Shown: piece by piece, positions 8,915 through 17,187 of the stretch
Numbering within the stretch: the first letter of the stretch is position 1
Layout of the letters: every line of letters starts with the position of its first letter
Assembly (NCBI GenBank): GCA_945897565.1
Contig: CAMDFN010000005.1
Span: 1-64,000, forward strand
Direction: 5' to 3'
From: Chryseobacterium gleum
Lineage (GTDB): Bacteria; Bacteroidota; Bacteroidia; Flavobacteriales_D; Crocinitomicaceae
DNA length: 64,000 bases
Translations under genes and position numbers: made by a program
Notes under the pieces: model-generated
Databases searched by the model: none
What the model was told of the DNA's origin: nothing
Seen by the model: the letters and a program-made list of their open reading frames with translations, nothing else

Positions 8915-10330
8915 TTAAAGCTTCAGCACTTTGCTCTGACATATAAAATTAGTTCTTGGCACTGCTGTTTTAGAAATGGCACCAAAACCGCCTTCTACTT
9001 CAGTAAAGTTGCGGTAGCCACGCGCTTGCAAAATAGAGGCCGCAATCATACTGCGGTAACCGCCAGCGCAATGCAAAAAGAAGTGTTCGTCTGGCTGAAT
9101 ATCTTTGGTCCAGTCGTTGATGTAAGCTAGTGGTTTGCTGTAAGCATCTTCAATGTGCTCTGCTTCATACTCACTTTCTTTGCGCACGTCAATAACCATA
9201 GATTCGCCTGCTTTAAATTGTGCAGCAAATTCTTCGGCTGCAATGCGCGTTACTTGATCCTCTTCTTTTCCGGCTTCTTGCCATGCGGCAAAACCACCTT
9301 CTAAATAACCAAGCACCTTATCAAAACCAACACGACTCAAACGCGTAATAACTTCTTCTTCCATACCGGCTTCTGTAATGAGGACTATTTCTTGCTTGAC
9401 ATCGCCAATAAGTGCTCCTACCCAAGGGGCAAAATCGCCTTTGATACCGATATTGACGGACTTCGGGATAAAACCTTTGTAAAAATCGCCTGGCGAACGC
9501 GTATCTAAAATCAAGGCACTGGTTGCTTCAACAAGTGTTTCAAATGCTTCTGGGCTCAATGGCGACAAAGCTCTTGCTTTTACCACTTCAAAACTGTCAT
9601 AACCTTTTTTGTTCATGGCCACATTTTGACCAAAATAAGCAGGCGGGGGCAATAAACCATCAGTAACGGCTGCAATGAATGCTTCCTTATTGGGCTGATT
9701 CAAGGCATAATTCATTTTCTTTTGGTTACCGAGCGTGTCAACCGTTTCTTTCATCATGTTTTTGCCACAAGCGGAGCCTGCGCCATGTGCTGGATAAACA
9801 GTAATGTCATCCGCTAAAGGCATGATTTTGGTCATCAATGATTCATAGAGCATACCTGCCAATTGTTCTTGGGTCATATGGGCAGCTTTTTGTGCGAGGT
9901 CTGGGCGGCCGACATCACCTAAAAAGAGGGTGTCTCCTGAAAAGATGGCTTCGTCTTTACCTGCTTCGTTGATCAACAAAAAAGTAGTGCTCTCCATGGT
10001 GTGGCCTGGGGTGTGCAATACTTTAATTTTGATGTCTCCAATTTCAAATACTTGCCCATCTTGCGCAGTTATAGCCTCGAATTCAGGCTGTGCCGTTGGA
10101 CCATAGACAATTGGGGCGCCCGTTTGCTTGCTCAAATCGAGGTGACCTGAAACAAAATCGGCATGAAAATGCGTTTCAAAAATATATTGAAGCGTTACGC
10201 CGTCAGCTGTAATGCGGTCTAAGTAAGGCTGTACTTCCCTTAATGGGTCAATTATAAAAGCTTCGTTGTTACTCACTACATAGTAAGCACCTTGAGCCAA
10301 ACAACCTGTATAAATCTGTTCTACTTTCAT
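8915..10330 (-). CDS. CstB-like persulfide dioxygenase with two rhodanese domains
   Basis: 471 residues from the ATG at 10330; an in-frame ATG at 10360 lies upstream of the predicted -7 box and is rejected. Residues about 1-250 are a metallo-beta-lactamase fold of the ETHE1/persulfide dioxygenase type: THFHADFVSGH, HTPGHTMEST and GDTLFLGDVGRPDL carry the iron ligands. Two rhodanese domains follow. The first lacks a cysteine in its active-site loop (ITEAGMEEE); the second has it (LHCAGGYRS). This inactive-plus-active arrangement matches the three-domain plan of CstB, which oxidises low-molecular-weight persulfides to thiosulfate. Predicted cytoplasmic. Forms an operon with the TauE exporter and is preceded by a CRP-type palindrome. 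Confidence 0.92.
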   Translation of the reverse strand: MKVEQIYTGCLAQGAYYVVSNNEAFIIDPLREVQPYLDRITADGVTLQYIFETHFHADFVSGHLDLSKQTGAPIVYGPTAQPEFEAITAQDGQVFEIGDIKIKVLHTPGHTMESTTFLLINEAGKDEAIFSGDTLFLGDVGRPDLAQKAAHMTQEQLAGMLYESLMTKIMPLADDITVYPAHGAGSACGKNMMKETVDTLGNQKKMNYALNQPNKEAFIAAVTDGLLPPPAYFGQNVAMNKKGYDSFEVVKARALSPLSPEAFETLVEATSALILDTRSPGDFYKGFIPKSVNIGIKGDFAPWVGALIGDVKQEIVLITEAGMEEEVITRLSRVGFDKVLGYLEGGFAAWQEAGKEEDQVTRIAAEEFAAQFKAGESMVIDVRKESEYEAEHIEDAYSKPLAYINDWTKDIQPDEHFFLHCAGGYRSMIAASILQARGYRNFTEVEGGFGAISKTAVPRTNFICQSKVLKL

Positions 10331-10346
10331 CTGCTGCAATTTGATA

Positions 10347-10354
10347 CAAAAATA
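10347..10354 (-). promoter_or_regulatory. -7 promoter box for the persulfide dioxygenase operon
   Basis: On the minus strand TATTTTTG matches the Bacteroidota -7 consensus TAnnTTTG exactly. It predicts a transcript start near 10343 and a leader of about 13 bases. No good -33 TTTG is present at the usual spacing, consistent with activator dependence. Confidence 0.5.
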
Positions 10355-10375
10355 CGCCATTGTTTGCTTGTAAAA

Positions 10376-10391
10376 TGTGACTTAAGTCACA
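10376..10391. promoter_or_regulatory. CRP/FNR-family operator candidate (perfect palindrome)
   Basis: TGTGACTTAAGTCACA is a perfect 16-bp palindrome identical to the CRP consensus TGTGA-N6-TCACA. Its centre lies about 40 bases upstream of the transcript start predicted from the -7 box, the place of a class II activator site. It stands between the terminator of the upstream gene and the sulfide-oxidation operon. Confidence 0.6.
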
Positions 10392-10415
10392 AAAAAAAGC
10401 CACTTGCGTGGCTTT
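10391..10415 (-). terminator. Intrinsic terminator after the chalcone-isomerase-like gene
   Basis: On the minus strand an 8-bp perfect stem (AAAGCCAC / GTGGCTTT) with a GCAA loop is followed by a run of T. It lies 23 bases after the stop codon at 10438 and separates that gene from the CstB-like operon. Confidence 0.85.
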
Positions 10416-10437
10416 ATATATTTTAAAAGGTAAGATG

Positions 10438-11001
10438 CTAATCTTTGCCCAACATTTCTTCTTTGAGGCTCTCTTGAACGGGTGGCGTTCCAAACCAAAT
10501 GCCGAAGAGTGCTTTTTTGAAATCTAAACCGGGGATAGTGCCTTTGACAGCGCCATTTTTAGTAACACGAACGCCTTTACCAGGAATGTAGTCGAGGTAG
10601 ATTTTGTCGCCTTCTTCGATAGACTCACTGAAAAAACCAACGAATTTTTTGATTTCTTCTTTGCTCGCGCTGCCATGTTTTGAAGTTGCAAAACCTGCAT
10701 TGACAGACTCGATGAAACGCTCGCGCGTAACGCTGCTTGAAACAATTTTGATGTGAATGGCCATTTCGGTGTCGTCGTAGATGACTTTTTTGGCGTCTTC
10801 TGTCTTCTTCGGTACGTATAGACCTGCAACGTAGAGGTCCATGAAGTACTTTTCACGTAAACCTGCACCGTTAATGACTAGGTTTTCACCGTCTAGTTTC
10901 AATTCTGTATTGAAACTGACACCGTGGAATTTTTTAGTTTGTGCAAAAGTTATAGACGTTAGACACAATACTAGGGCTAGCAAGTAAGTTTTCCTTTTCA
11001 T
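10438..11001 (-). CDS. Exported chalcone isomerase-like protein
   Basis: 187 residues with a signal peptide (MKRKTYLLALVLCLTSITFAQ). The body matches the bacterial chalcone-isomerase-like family by its pattern: GVSFNTELKLDGENLVING, REKYFMDLYVAGLYVPKK, a MAIHIKIVSS strand, and the closing GTIPGLDFKKALFGIWFG. In bacteria the fold is found in small periplasmic proteins, likely lipid or fatty-acid binding, and not in flavonoid synthesis. The gene is monocistronic with its own terminator. Confidence 0.85.
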   Translation of the reverse strand: MKRKTYLLALVLCLTSITFAQTKKFHGVSFNTELKLDGENLVINGAGLREKYFMDLYVAGLYVPKKTEDAKKVIYDDTEMAIHIKIVSSSVTRERFIESVNAGFATSKHGSASKEEIKKFVGFFSESIEEGDKIYLDYIPGKGVRVTKNGAVKGTIPGLDFKKALFGIWFGTPPVQESLKEEMLGKD

Positions 11002-11049
11002 GGTTAATTATTAAATTAATTTTTGATGAAAATAACAATTATTTATGAA

Positions 11050-12273
11050 TTAATCCTCCCAAAAGTCTGGATTTGAATTTTCGTCCAATAATTTTTGCCA
11101 GTTGTAATTGGGGTCATCTACGTCAAACAATATGGCTTTGTATTCGCCTTCAGAGATTTCATAGCGCAAGACATCTTCTCCGGTGTAGGCTTCTATGGCG
11201 TCCAGAAGCGGAAGTTCATCTTTGCTACAAAAGGAAAGTGCTTGCCCAAGTGCATTGCCCCTACCCGTTCGACCGCAACGGTGCACGTAGTTTTCAGGGT
11301 TGTCTGGCAAATCATAATTGATGACGTATTCCATGTTGGGAATATCGATGCCTCGCGCCGAAACATCGGTGGTGATGAGCACTTGGTTTTTAACTTCGCG
11401 AAAACGTTCCAAGAGCGCAAATCTTTCATTTTGAGGTACGCCTCCATGCAAGGCCTCGGCATGCACACCCGCGCGTTCGAGTGCTTTCACTACGCGTTCT
11501 ACACGCACTTTGGTGCGTGCAAAAACAAGAAAGCGCGCCTCGGGGTATTCACCGATCATGTTTTCCAAGAAAAACCGTTTGTCGTCCATTTCAATGAAAG
11601 CAACGGCGTGCTGAACATTCTTAGAAACCGGGTTTTGAGGAGACAACTGAATGCGGATGGCCGAGCGCACGACGTCATAAGCCAAAGACTTGATTTTTTT
11701 ATCGATGGTGGCGGTAAAAAACAAGGTTTGGTGCTTGGCAGGTATCTTTTTGATAATGTCTTGGATGTCTTTGTTGAAGCCGAGGTCGAGCATGAGGTCG
11801 GCTTCGTCTAGCACAAGTGTGTGCACACCAGATACATCTAAGTGGCCCTGGGAAATGAGGTCAAACATACGGCCTGGGGTAGCGATGAGCACCTCAGCGC
11901 CTACCTGCAGTTGCTTGATTTGCGCCTCTTGCTCTACACCGCCATACAAACCAATGACTTTTACTTTGGTTTGGGCGCCTATTTGCTCAAATACACCCGT
12001 AATTTGTTGGGCAAGTTCACGGGTTGGCACCAAAACAATACAGCGGATTTGAATGGAGTTGGTGGCGTTTTTTTTATACTTCAGTAATTTGTTAAGCACG
12101 GGAATGACAAACGCGGCGGTCTTGCCGGTTCCGGTCTGGGCCACGGCCATGACATCTTCGCCATCCAAGATATGTTTTATGGCACGGTATTGGATGTCGG
12201 TCGGGCGTCTGAAACCGAGCACTTCTAGTTGGTCCTTAATTTTTTGATCAATATGGTAGTCTTCGAATTTCAT
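11050..12273 (-). CDS. DEAD-box ATP-dependent RNA helicase
   Basis: 407 residues, the length of a minimal two-domain DEAD-box helicase. All motifs are visible: Q motif (GFRRPTDIQ), motif I AQTGTGKT, Ia PTREL, Ib TPGR, II DEAD, III in the form TAT, IV FARTK, V TTDVSARGID and VI HRCGRTGRG. The C terminus is short and acidic (NSNPDFWED) without an RNA-binding extension. It probably remodels RNA in ribosome assembly or mRNA turnover. It carries its own -7 box a few bases before the ATG and is divergent from the DUF4139 gene. Confidence 0.95.
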   Translation of the reverse strand: MKFEDYHIDQKIKDQLEVLGFRRPTDIQYRAIKHILDGEDVMAVAQTGTGKTAAFVIPVLNKLLKYKKNATNSIQIRCIVLVPTRELAQQITGVFEQIGAQTKVKVIGLYGGVEQEAQIKQLQVGAEVLIATPGRMFDLISQGHLDVSGVHTLVLDEADLMLDLGFNKDIQDIIKKIPAKHQTLFFTATIDKKIKSLAYDVVRSAIRIQLSPQNPVSKNVQHAVAFIEMDDKRFFLENMIGEYPEARFLVFARTKVRVERVVKALERAGVHAEALHGGVPQNERFALLERFREVKNQVLITTDVSARGIDIPNMEYVINYDLPDNPENYVHRCGRTGRGNALGQALSFCSKDELPLLDAIEAYTGEDVLRYEISEGEYKAILFDVDDPNYNWQKLLDENSNPDFWED

Positions 12274-12278
12274 TGCTA

Positions 12279-12286
12279 CAAAGATA
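12279..12286 (-). promoter_or_regulatory. -7 promoter box for the RNA helicase
   Basis: TATCTTTG on the minus strand is a perfect TAnnTTTG. The box ends 5 bases before the ATG, so the transcript would be almost leaderless. Confidence 0.55.
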
Positions 12287-12305
12287 CGACTTATAATAAA
12301 GCGCT

Positions 12306-12313
12306 TACTTTTG
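12306..12313 (+). promoter_or_regulatory. -7 promoter box for the DUF4139 gene
   Basis: TACTTTTG matches TAnnTTTG on the plus strand, back to back with the helicase box. Predicted leader about 39 bases. Confidence 0.45.
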
Positions 12314-12355
12314 CGCTAGAAAACCCGCTTCAATACCTCTCTAAAATCAAACCAT

Positions 12356-14053
12356 ATGAAAATTACTTTATGCTTCACGTTTATCCTCCTCGGATCTACA
12401 CTTTTTGCCAACGAACCGCTCACGGTCAAAGGGCCACTCACCGGTGTAACGGTTTACATGCAAGGGGCGCAGCTCCAACACAAAGCCAACTACACTATTA
12501 AAGCAGGCGTCAGCGAAGTCATCGTAGAAGGTATCTCGCCGCAAATTTCACCAAGCACAATCCAGGTAAAAGCCACGGGCGCTGTAGTAATCCTCGATTC
12601 TAAATACGAATTTTACTACCCGCAACCATCCGTTAGCGTTGGTTCAGGCGAATTGCCCCCTAAAATCCGTGCCTCAATTAAAGCACTCGAAGACTCAATC
12701 ATTTTGGTGAATTTTGAACTCCGCGATATCAGTGACGAAATTGAAGTGCTGGTGGCTGCCCGCAAAATCATCATCTCAAACGGCGCCGTTAAAGGCCAAG
12801 GAAAAGTCAATGACAGTATTCAGTTATTGAAAGCAACTGTCGATTATTACACCACTAAGGTTTCCGAACTCAACAAAAAAATCAGTGCACTAGACCGTCA
12901 AAAAGTGAAAAAAAATGATGTTTTCGCAGCCCTCGATACCAGACTCAACGATCTGCGCAATTACGCCGAACAAAACAACCCCACACCAGAGATCAAAGGG
13001 ATTCCGCGCATCATCATCACCTTTATGGCCAAAGAAGCGGCAACAGGCAAAATAGAGCTCTCCTACTTGGCCTCCAATGCCGGCTGGACGCCACTTTACG
13101 ATATCCGCAGCGAAGCAGCTTCTGGTAAAATTAGCCTTACTTACAAAGCGCAGGTGCGCCAGCAAACAGGTTTGGACTGGGACGACATCAAGCTGAGCAT
13201 CTCGACCAACAACCCTTATGCCAACAAAACCAAGCCCGAACTCAGCCCGTGGTATATCGACTACCAAGAATTTAGAAGAAAATTAGAAGAAAAAGCCAAA
13301 CTCCGCTCTGATCAATATGAAAATGATGACGCTCCTTCAGTGAACACCTCCGCCATGAACATGGGTTTTATGTATTCTTCACAAAGCAATGGTTTACTCG
13401 AGGTGGATGCACTGAACGCCAATCAATTCACCACAATTGTACAACAACTCATTGCGGCCGAATTCAAAATAGACCTCAACTACAGCATTGCCTCAGACAA
13501 TCAAGTGCGCATGGTATTGGTGAAGCAAACAGAACTCAACACGAGCTTCCGCTACTATGCCGTTCCGAAACTCGACCCGGGTGTTTATCTTGTGGCGCAA
13601 ATGACCAAACTAGACGAACTCCAATTGGTTCCGGCCAAAGCCAATATCTTCTTTGACGGCAGCTACATAGGAGAAACATATCTCGACCCCACCACAATGG
13701 ATGACACACTCAATTTATCCTTAGGAAAAGACCCGAACATTGTCGTGAAACGCACCTTGCTCAAAGACCAAAGCAAAGAGCGCATCATTCAAGACAAAAA
13801 GGAACGCAATTTTGCCTATAACATTGAAGTGCGCAACCTCAAGTCTTCAGAGATAGACCTCATTATTCAAGACCAAGTACCACTCACCACCAACCCTGAA
13901 ATCACGATAGAAAAATCCAATTTAGGTAAGGGTTCGCTCGATGAAAAAACAGGGCTCATTGAATGGAAACTGAAGCTTAAGGCCAAGGAGAACCTCAACT
14001 TTGACTACGACTTCAAAGTGCGCCACCCTAAAGATAAGATCGTACAGATCTAA
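12356..14053 (+). CDS. Exported DUF4140/DUF4139 protein (MuiA-like family)
   Basis: 565 residues with a signal peptide (MKITLCFTFILLGSTLFA). The N-terminal part (about 25-120) is the DUF4140 pattern with GVTVYMQGAQLQHKANYTI and EVIVEGISPQISPSTIQVK. A helical coiled-coil spacer follows (about 120-200). The DUF4139 domain begins around ELSYLASNAGWTPLYDIR, contains YKAQVRQQTGLDWDDIKLSIST, and ends with the usual LIEWKLKLKAKENLNFDYDFKVRHPKD. Annotated in databases as 'mucoidy inhibitor MuiA family'; the biochemical role is not established. A Gln/Asn-containing insert (about 320-385) separates the halves of DUF4139. No operon partner. Confidence 0.9.
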   Translation: MKITLCFTFILLGSTLFANEPLTVKGPLTGVTVYMQGAQLQHKANYTIKAGVSEVIVEGISPQISPSTIQVKATGAVVILDSKYEFYYPQPSVSVGSGELPPKIRASIKALEDSIILVNFELRDISDEIEVLVAARKIIISNGAVKGQGKVNDSIQLLKATVDYYTTKVSELNKKISALDRQKVKKNDVFAALDTRLNDLRNYAEQNNPTPEIKGIPRIIITFMAKEAATGKIELSYLASNAGWTPLYDIRSEAASGKISLTYKAQVRQQTGLDWDDIKLSISTNNPYANKTKPELSPWYIDYQEFRRKLEEKAKLRSDQYENDDAPSVNTSAMNMGFMYSSQSNGLLEVDALNANQFTTIVQQLIAAEFKIDLNYSIASDNQVRMVLVKQTELNTSFRYYAVPKLDPGVYLVAQMTKLDELQLVPAKANIFFDGSYIGETYLDPTTMDDTLNLSLGKDPNIVVKRTLLKDQSKERIIQDKKERNFAYNIEVRNLKSSEIDLIIQDQVPLTTNPEITIEKSNLGKGSLDEKTGLIEWKLKLKAKENLNFDYDFKVRHPKDKIVQI

Positions 14054-14157
14054 GCTCTTCGACTCAAAAAGCAAGATGGTTTTCATGAGAATCAATTTTT
14101 TGTCAAAGAAAACGAAAAAATTGGAAGCTTACAAAAACACAGACCCACGCTTTTTTC

Positions 14158-14165
14158 TAACTTCG
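14158..14165 (+). promoter_or_regulatory. Possible -7 box for the nuclease/glycine-lipid operon
   Basis: TAACTTCG matches TAnnTTTG at 7 of 8 places (the third T of TTTG is C) and ends 5 bases before the ATG at 14171, the same distance seen at other apparently leaderless starts in this window. Confidence 0.35.
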
Positions 14166-14170
14166 TAGGC

Positions 14171-15556
14171 ATGAATTATGTCATTGTCGATGTTGAAACT
14201 ACAGGTGGCCACACCAAAGACTCCAAAATAACAGAGTTGGCCATGTATAAACACGACGGCAAACAAGTCATTGACCACTTCCAGAGCCTCGTAGATCCCG
14301 AACAAGCCATTCCAGAATTTATTGTTCGTCTCACCGGCATCACAGACAAAATGGTGGCTGGTGCTCCTAAATTTTACGAACTCGCCAAGCAAATCATCGC
14401 GTTTTGTGAAGGCTGTACTTTTGTAGCGCACAATGTTGCTTTTGACTACGGCATGTTTAAGAGTGAATTCAAGCGCTTGGGTTATGAATTTAGAATGCCG
14501 CAACTTTGCACCGTTAGGGCTGCGCGCATTGTATTGCCTGGTTATGCATCTTACAGTTTAGGCAAAATCTGTGCAGACCTCGACATACCCAATGCTGCCC
14601 GCCACCGTGCCGACGGCGATGCAAAGGCGACTGCCCAACTCTTCACCATTTTAATTGAAACTGACAAAAACCAGCTTCAAACGTTTATCCAAGATGTACT
14701 CAATCCTAAATCAGTCCATCCGAACCTCAGTTTAGAGAGCATCGAAGAGCTACCCAATAAAACGGGTATCTACAAACTTTACAACGAGTTCAATCAGCTC
14801 ATTTACGTCGGCAAGAGCATTCATATCAAAAAGCGCATCGAACAACACCTGCGCAACCACAAAACTGCCAAAGGGCTCAAAATGATCCAAGATATTTGCA
14901 GGGTTGAATACGAACTCACAGGCTCAGAGCTCATTGCTATGTTACTTGAATCGAACCTCATCAAAGAACACAAACCCATTTACAATCGAAAACTTCGCAA
15001 AAGCTTGTTTCCTTTTGGCCTCTACGACCAACAAGATTTCGACGGTTACATCAGGCTCAAAATTGAAAGTACTGCCAAAAAAGACGAAGAACCGCTGCTT
15101 CAATTCACCTCCAAAAAGGAAGCGCAATCGTACCTAGAATACATCGCAAGCAACCTTGAATTGTGTCAAAAACTTTGCTATCTATACCCTACGCAAAGTG
15201 CTTGTTTTCATTATACCATTCAGCAATGCAAAGGCGCTTGTGTTCAAGAAGAAGACCCTGTGGCCTACAACAATCGGGTTCAGCAATACATTGACCAACT
15301 GCAGTTCAATGGAGACACTTTCTTTCTGGTAGATAAAGGCCGTAACAAAGGAGAAAAAAGCTTGGTTTGGATAGAAAATGGCATTTACAGAGGTTTTGGT
15401 TATGCCCCGTTTCATTTTCATGGCAAAGAACCACTGTACTGGGCGCGCTACATCAACGTTGAAAAAGAAAACCGCGACAGCAAAACAATTGTTCATCAGT
15501 TCATGCGCAAACCCACTGGGCAAAAACGCATCGACCTCAATTCAAGCGTTCAATGA
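14171..15556 (+). CDS. DEDDh exonuclease fused to GIY-YIG (UvrC/Cho-like) nuclease domain
   Basis: 461 residues. Residues 1-170 are a DnaQ-type 3'-5' exonuclease: Exo I DVETTGG, Exo II AHNVAFD, Exo III HRADGDAKAT with the DEDDh His. Residues about 190-280 are a GIY-YIG endonuclease like the UvrC N terminus: TGIYKLYNEFNQLIYVGKS, catalytic Arg in KKRIEQH and Glu in AMLLESNLIKEHKP. A C-terminal Cys-containing region (YPTQSACFHYTIQQCKGAC) resembles the Cys region of UvrC/Cho relatives. This fusion is known in Bacteroidota and Actinobacteria and probably acts in DNA repair. First gene of a four-gene operon; it overlaps the next gene by 4 bases (ATGA). Confidence 0.93.
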   Translation: MNYVIVDVETTGGHTKDSKITELAMYKHDGKQVIDHFQSLVDPEQAIPEFIVRLTGITDKMVAGAPKFYELAKQIIAFCEGCTFVAHNVAFDYGMFKSEFKRLGYEFRMPQLCTVRAARIVLPGYASYSLGKICADLDIPNAARHRADGDAKATAQLFTILIETDKNQLQTFIQDVLNPKSVHPNLSLESIEELPNKTGIYKLYNEFNQLIYVGKSIHIKKRIEQHLRNHKTAKGLKMIQDICRVEYELTGSELIAMLLESNLIKEHKPIYNRKLRKSLFPFGLYDQQDFDGYIRLKIESTAKKDEEPLLQFTSKKEAQSYLEYIASNLELCQKLCYLYPTQSACFHYTIQQCKGACVQEEDPVAYNNRVQQYIDQLQFNGDTFFLVDKGRNKGEKSLVWIENGIYRGFGYAPFHFHGKEPLYWARYINVEKENRDSKTIVHQFMRKPTGQKRIDLNSSVQ

Positions 15557-16344
15557 CCACTACCCCCAAAGGAAAACTCACTTTTCTGGGTTCGGGTACC
15601 TCTCAAGGTGTACCGGTCATTGCCTGTTCTTGCCCAACGTGTCAGTCTACAGATCCCAAAGACCAACGTTTGCGCGCAAGTGTGCTGCTTGAATTCCCTG
15701 AGCTCACCATCGCTATAGATGCAGGCCCCGATTTCAGACAACAAATGCTGCGTGCAAAAGTCAAGCACCTCGACGCCATTCTGCTGACCCACGAGCACAA
15801 AGACCACATCGCAGGTCTCGACGACATCCGCGCATTCAATTACCACCTGCAAGCCGATTTCCCCATTTACTGTACACCAAAGGTAGAAATAGCGCTCAAA
15901 CGCGAATTTCACTATGCTTTTGAAGCCGAACCATATCCGGGGGTGCCCCGTTTTGAAATCCGCCACCTGGAAGTTGAGCGCTTTCAGGTGGGTAGCTATA
16001 CCATTGATGCTATTGAAGTTTGGCACCACCAAATGCAAGTATTGGGTTTTCGTTTTGGCAAGTTAGCCTACATCACAGATGCCAAAACAATTACTGCGCT
16101 TGAGAAATCTAAACTTCAAGACTTAGACATCTTGATCATCAATGCCCTGCACAAATATCCGCATCCTTCGCACTTCAATTTAGCTGAAGCGCTGGCGTTC
16201 ATCGCCGAAATCAAGCCCAAGCAAAGCTACCTCACACACATCTCGCATCTCTTTGGCTTACATGCGCAAATCAACGAAACGCTGCCCACCAATGTGCAGT
16301 TAGCCTATGACGGCCTGGTGCTCAATTTCAATTATTCAGCTTAA
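15553..16344 (+). CDS. PhnP-like metallo-beta-lactamase-fold hydrolase
   Basis: 263 residues, cytoplasmic. It starts with the PhnP-type GSGTSQGVPVIACSCPTC, where Cys residues can bind a structural zinc, followed by DAGPDFR, the catalytic LTHEHKDHIAGLDDIRAF motif, ITDAKT and a final THISH. This places it with PhnP/RNase Z-like phosphodiesterases; in Bacteroidota such proteins are annotated 'MBL fold metallo-hydrolase' and the substrate is unknown. The start codon overlaps the stop of the exonuclease-GIY-YIG gene, so synthesis is coupled. The next gene (glsA-like) starts 9 bases later. Confidence 0.9.
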   Translation: MTTTPKGKLTFLGSGTSQGVPVIACSCPTCQSTDPKDQRLRASVLLEFPELTIAIDAGPDFRQQMLRAKVKHLDAILLTHEHKDHIAGLDDIRAFNYHLQADFPIYCTPKVEIALKREFHYAFEAEPYPGVPRFEIRHLEVERFQVGSYTIDAIEVWHHQMQVLGFRFGKLAYITDAKTITALEKSKLQDLDILIINALHKYPHPSHFNLAEALAFIAEIKPKQSYLTHISHLFGLHAQINETLPTNVQLAYDGLVLNFNYSA

Positions 16345-16353
16345 TTTTACGGC

Positions 16354-17187
16354 ATGTCTAAACACGACTTAATTGATATCGAGGCACTCATCAAAAGCAA
16401 AAACCCACGTTTGCTCAAGTGGCTACCGCGCTTTGTCATTTCATTCTTGAAACGCAAACTTCACCAAGAAGAAATCAATTCGTTTTTGACAGCCTACGGT
16501 CATCTCCAAGACCACGCATTTTGCGAGGCCATCATCGACTATTTTGAAATTGATATTGAAATTCATGGCCTAGAAAATATCCCTGAGACCGGCGGGGCTA
16601 TTCTCGCCTTGAACCACCCGCTTGGTGGCATGGACGGTGTTGCGCTCATTCATGCGCTCAGAAACAAGCGTCCTGATGTCGCATTGATAGTCAATGACAT
16701 ACTGCTCAATATCAAGCAACTCTCTCATTTATTTGTGGGTATCAATAAATTTGGGCGCAACGACGGTGAGGTGCGGCAAAATATCCGCAGCGCCTTTGAA
16801 AAAGAACAAGCCGTGATTATTTTCCCTGCGGGAATGGTGACGCGCATTCATTACGGTCAAATTATTGAAGCCGAATGGAAAAAAACGTTTGTCAGCTACG
16901 CCCGCCAGCTGCAGCGTCCGATTGTCCCCATTTATATCGATGGGCGCTTGTCCAATGCATTTTACCGCGTCAATCGCTGGCGCAAACGCATTGGCATCAA
17001 AGCGAATATCGAGATGTTCTTGCTTGTAGACGAAATGTATAAGCAAAAAAAAGGCAAGATCACTTTTGTGATCGGCGCAGCCCTCAACCCACAACAACTT
17101 CCAACAGACCTCAACGACTACGCCGCCGCCAATTGGATAAAAAATCATGTGTATAGCCTAAAACCAACCGATGAAAACAATCATTGA
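16354..17187 (+). CDS. glsA: Lysophospholipid-type O-acyltransferase, glycine-lipid synthesis (GlsA-like)
   Basis: 277 residues of the PlsC/LPLAT superfamily. The acyltransferase HX4D motif appears as NHPLGGMDG near residue 88, and the substrate-binding motif as FPAGMVTR near 155. It overlaps by 17 bases the following gene, which encodes the OlsB-type N-acyltransferase. In Bacteroides thetaiotaomicron the matching pair GlsB/GlsA makes N,O-acylated glycine lipids (flavolipin family): GlsB acylates the amine and GlsA adds the second acyl group to the hydroxyl. The pairing strongly suggests that role here. An OlsA-like ornithine-lipid role is the main alternative. Inner-membrane-associated. Confidence 0.85.
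   Translation: MSKHDLIDIEALIKSKNPRLLKWLPRFVISFLKRKLHQEEINSFLTAYGHLQDHAFCEAIIDYFEIDIEIHGLENIPETGGAILALNHPLGGMDGVALIHALRNKRPDVALIVNDILLNIKQLSHLFVGINKFGRNDGEVRQNIRSAFEKEQAVIIFPAGMVTRIHYGQIIEAEWKKTFVSYARQLQRPIVPIYIDGRLSNAFYRVNRWRKRIGIKANIEMFLLVDEMYKQKKGKITFVIGAALNPQQLPTDLNDYAAANWIKNHVYSLKPTDENNH

Noticed and set aside
11095-11811. 238-codon open frame on the plus strand
   Set aside because: It lies wholly opposite the RNA helicase gene, whose motifs are all intact; its protein has low-complexity, codon-shadow character.
14089-14123. Hairpin CAATTTTTT/AAAAAATTG in the gap before the exonuclease gene
   Set aside because: Made almost only of A and T with a long loop; too weak to call a terminator with confidence.
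15550-16038. 162-codon open frame on the minus strand
   Set aside because: Antisense to the PhnP-like hydrolase; no recognisable features.
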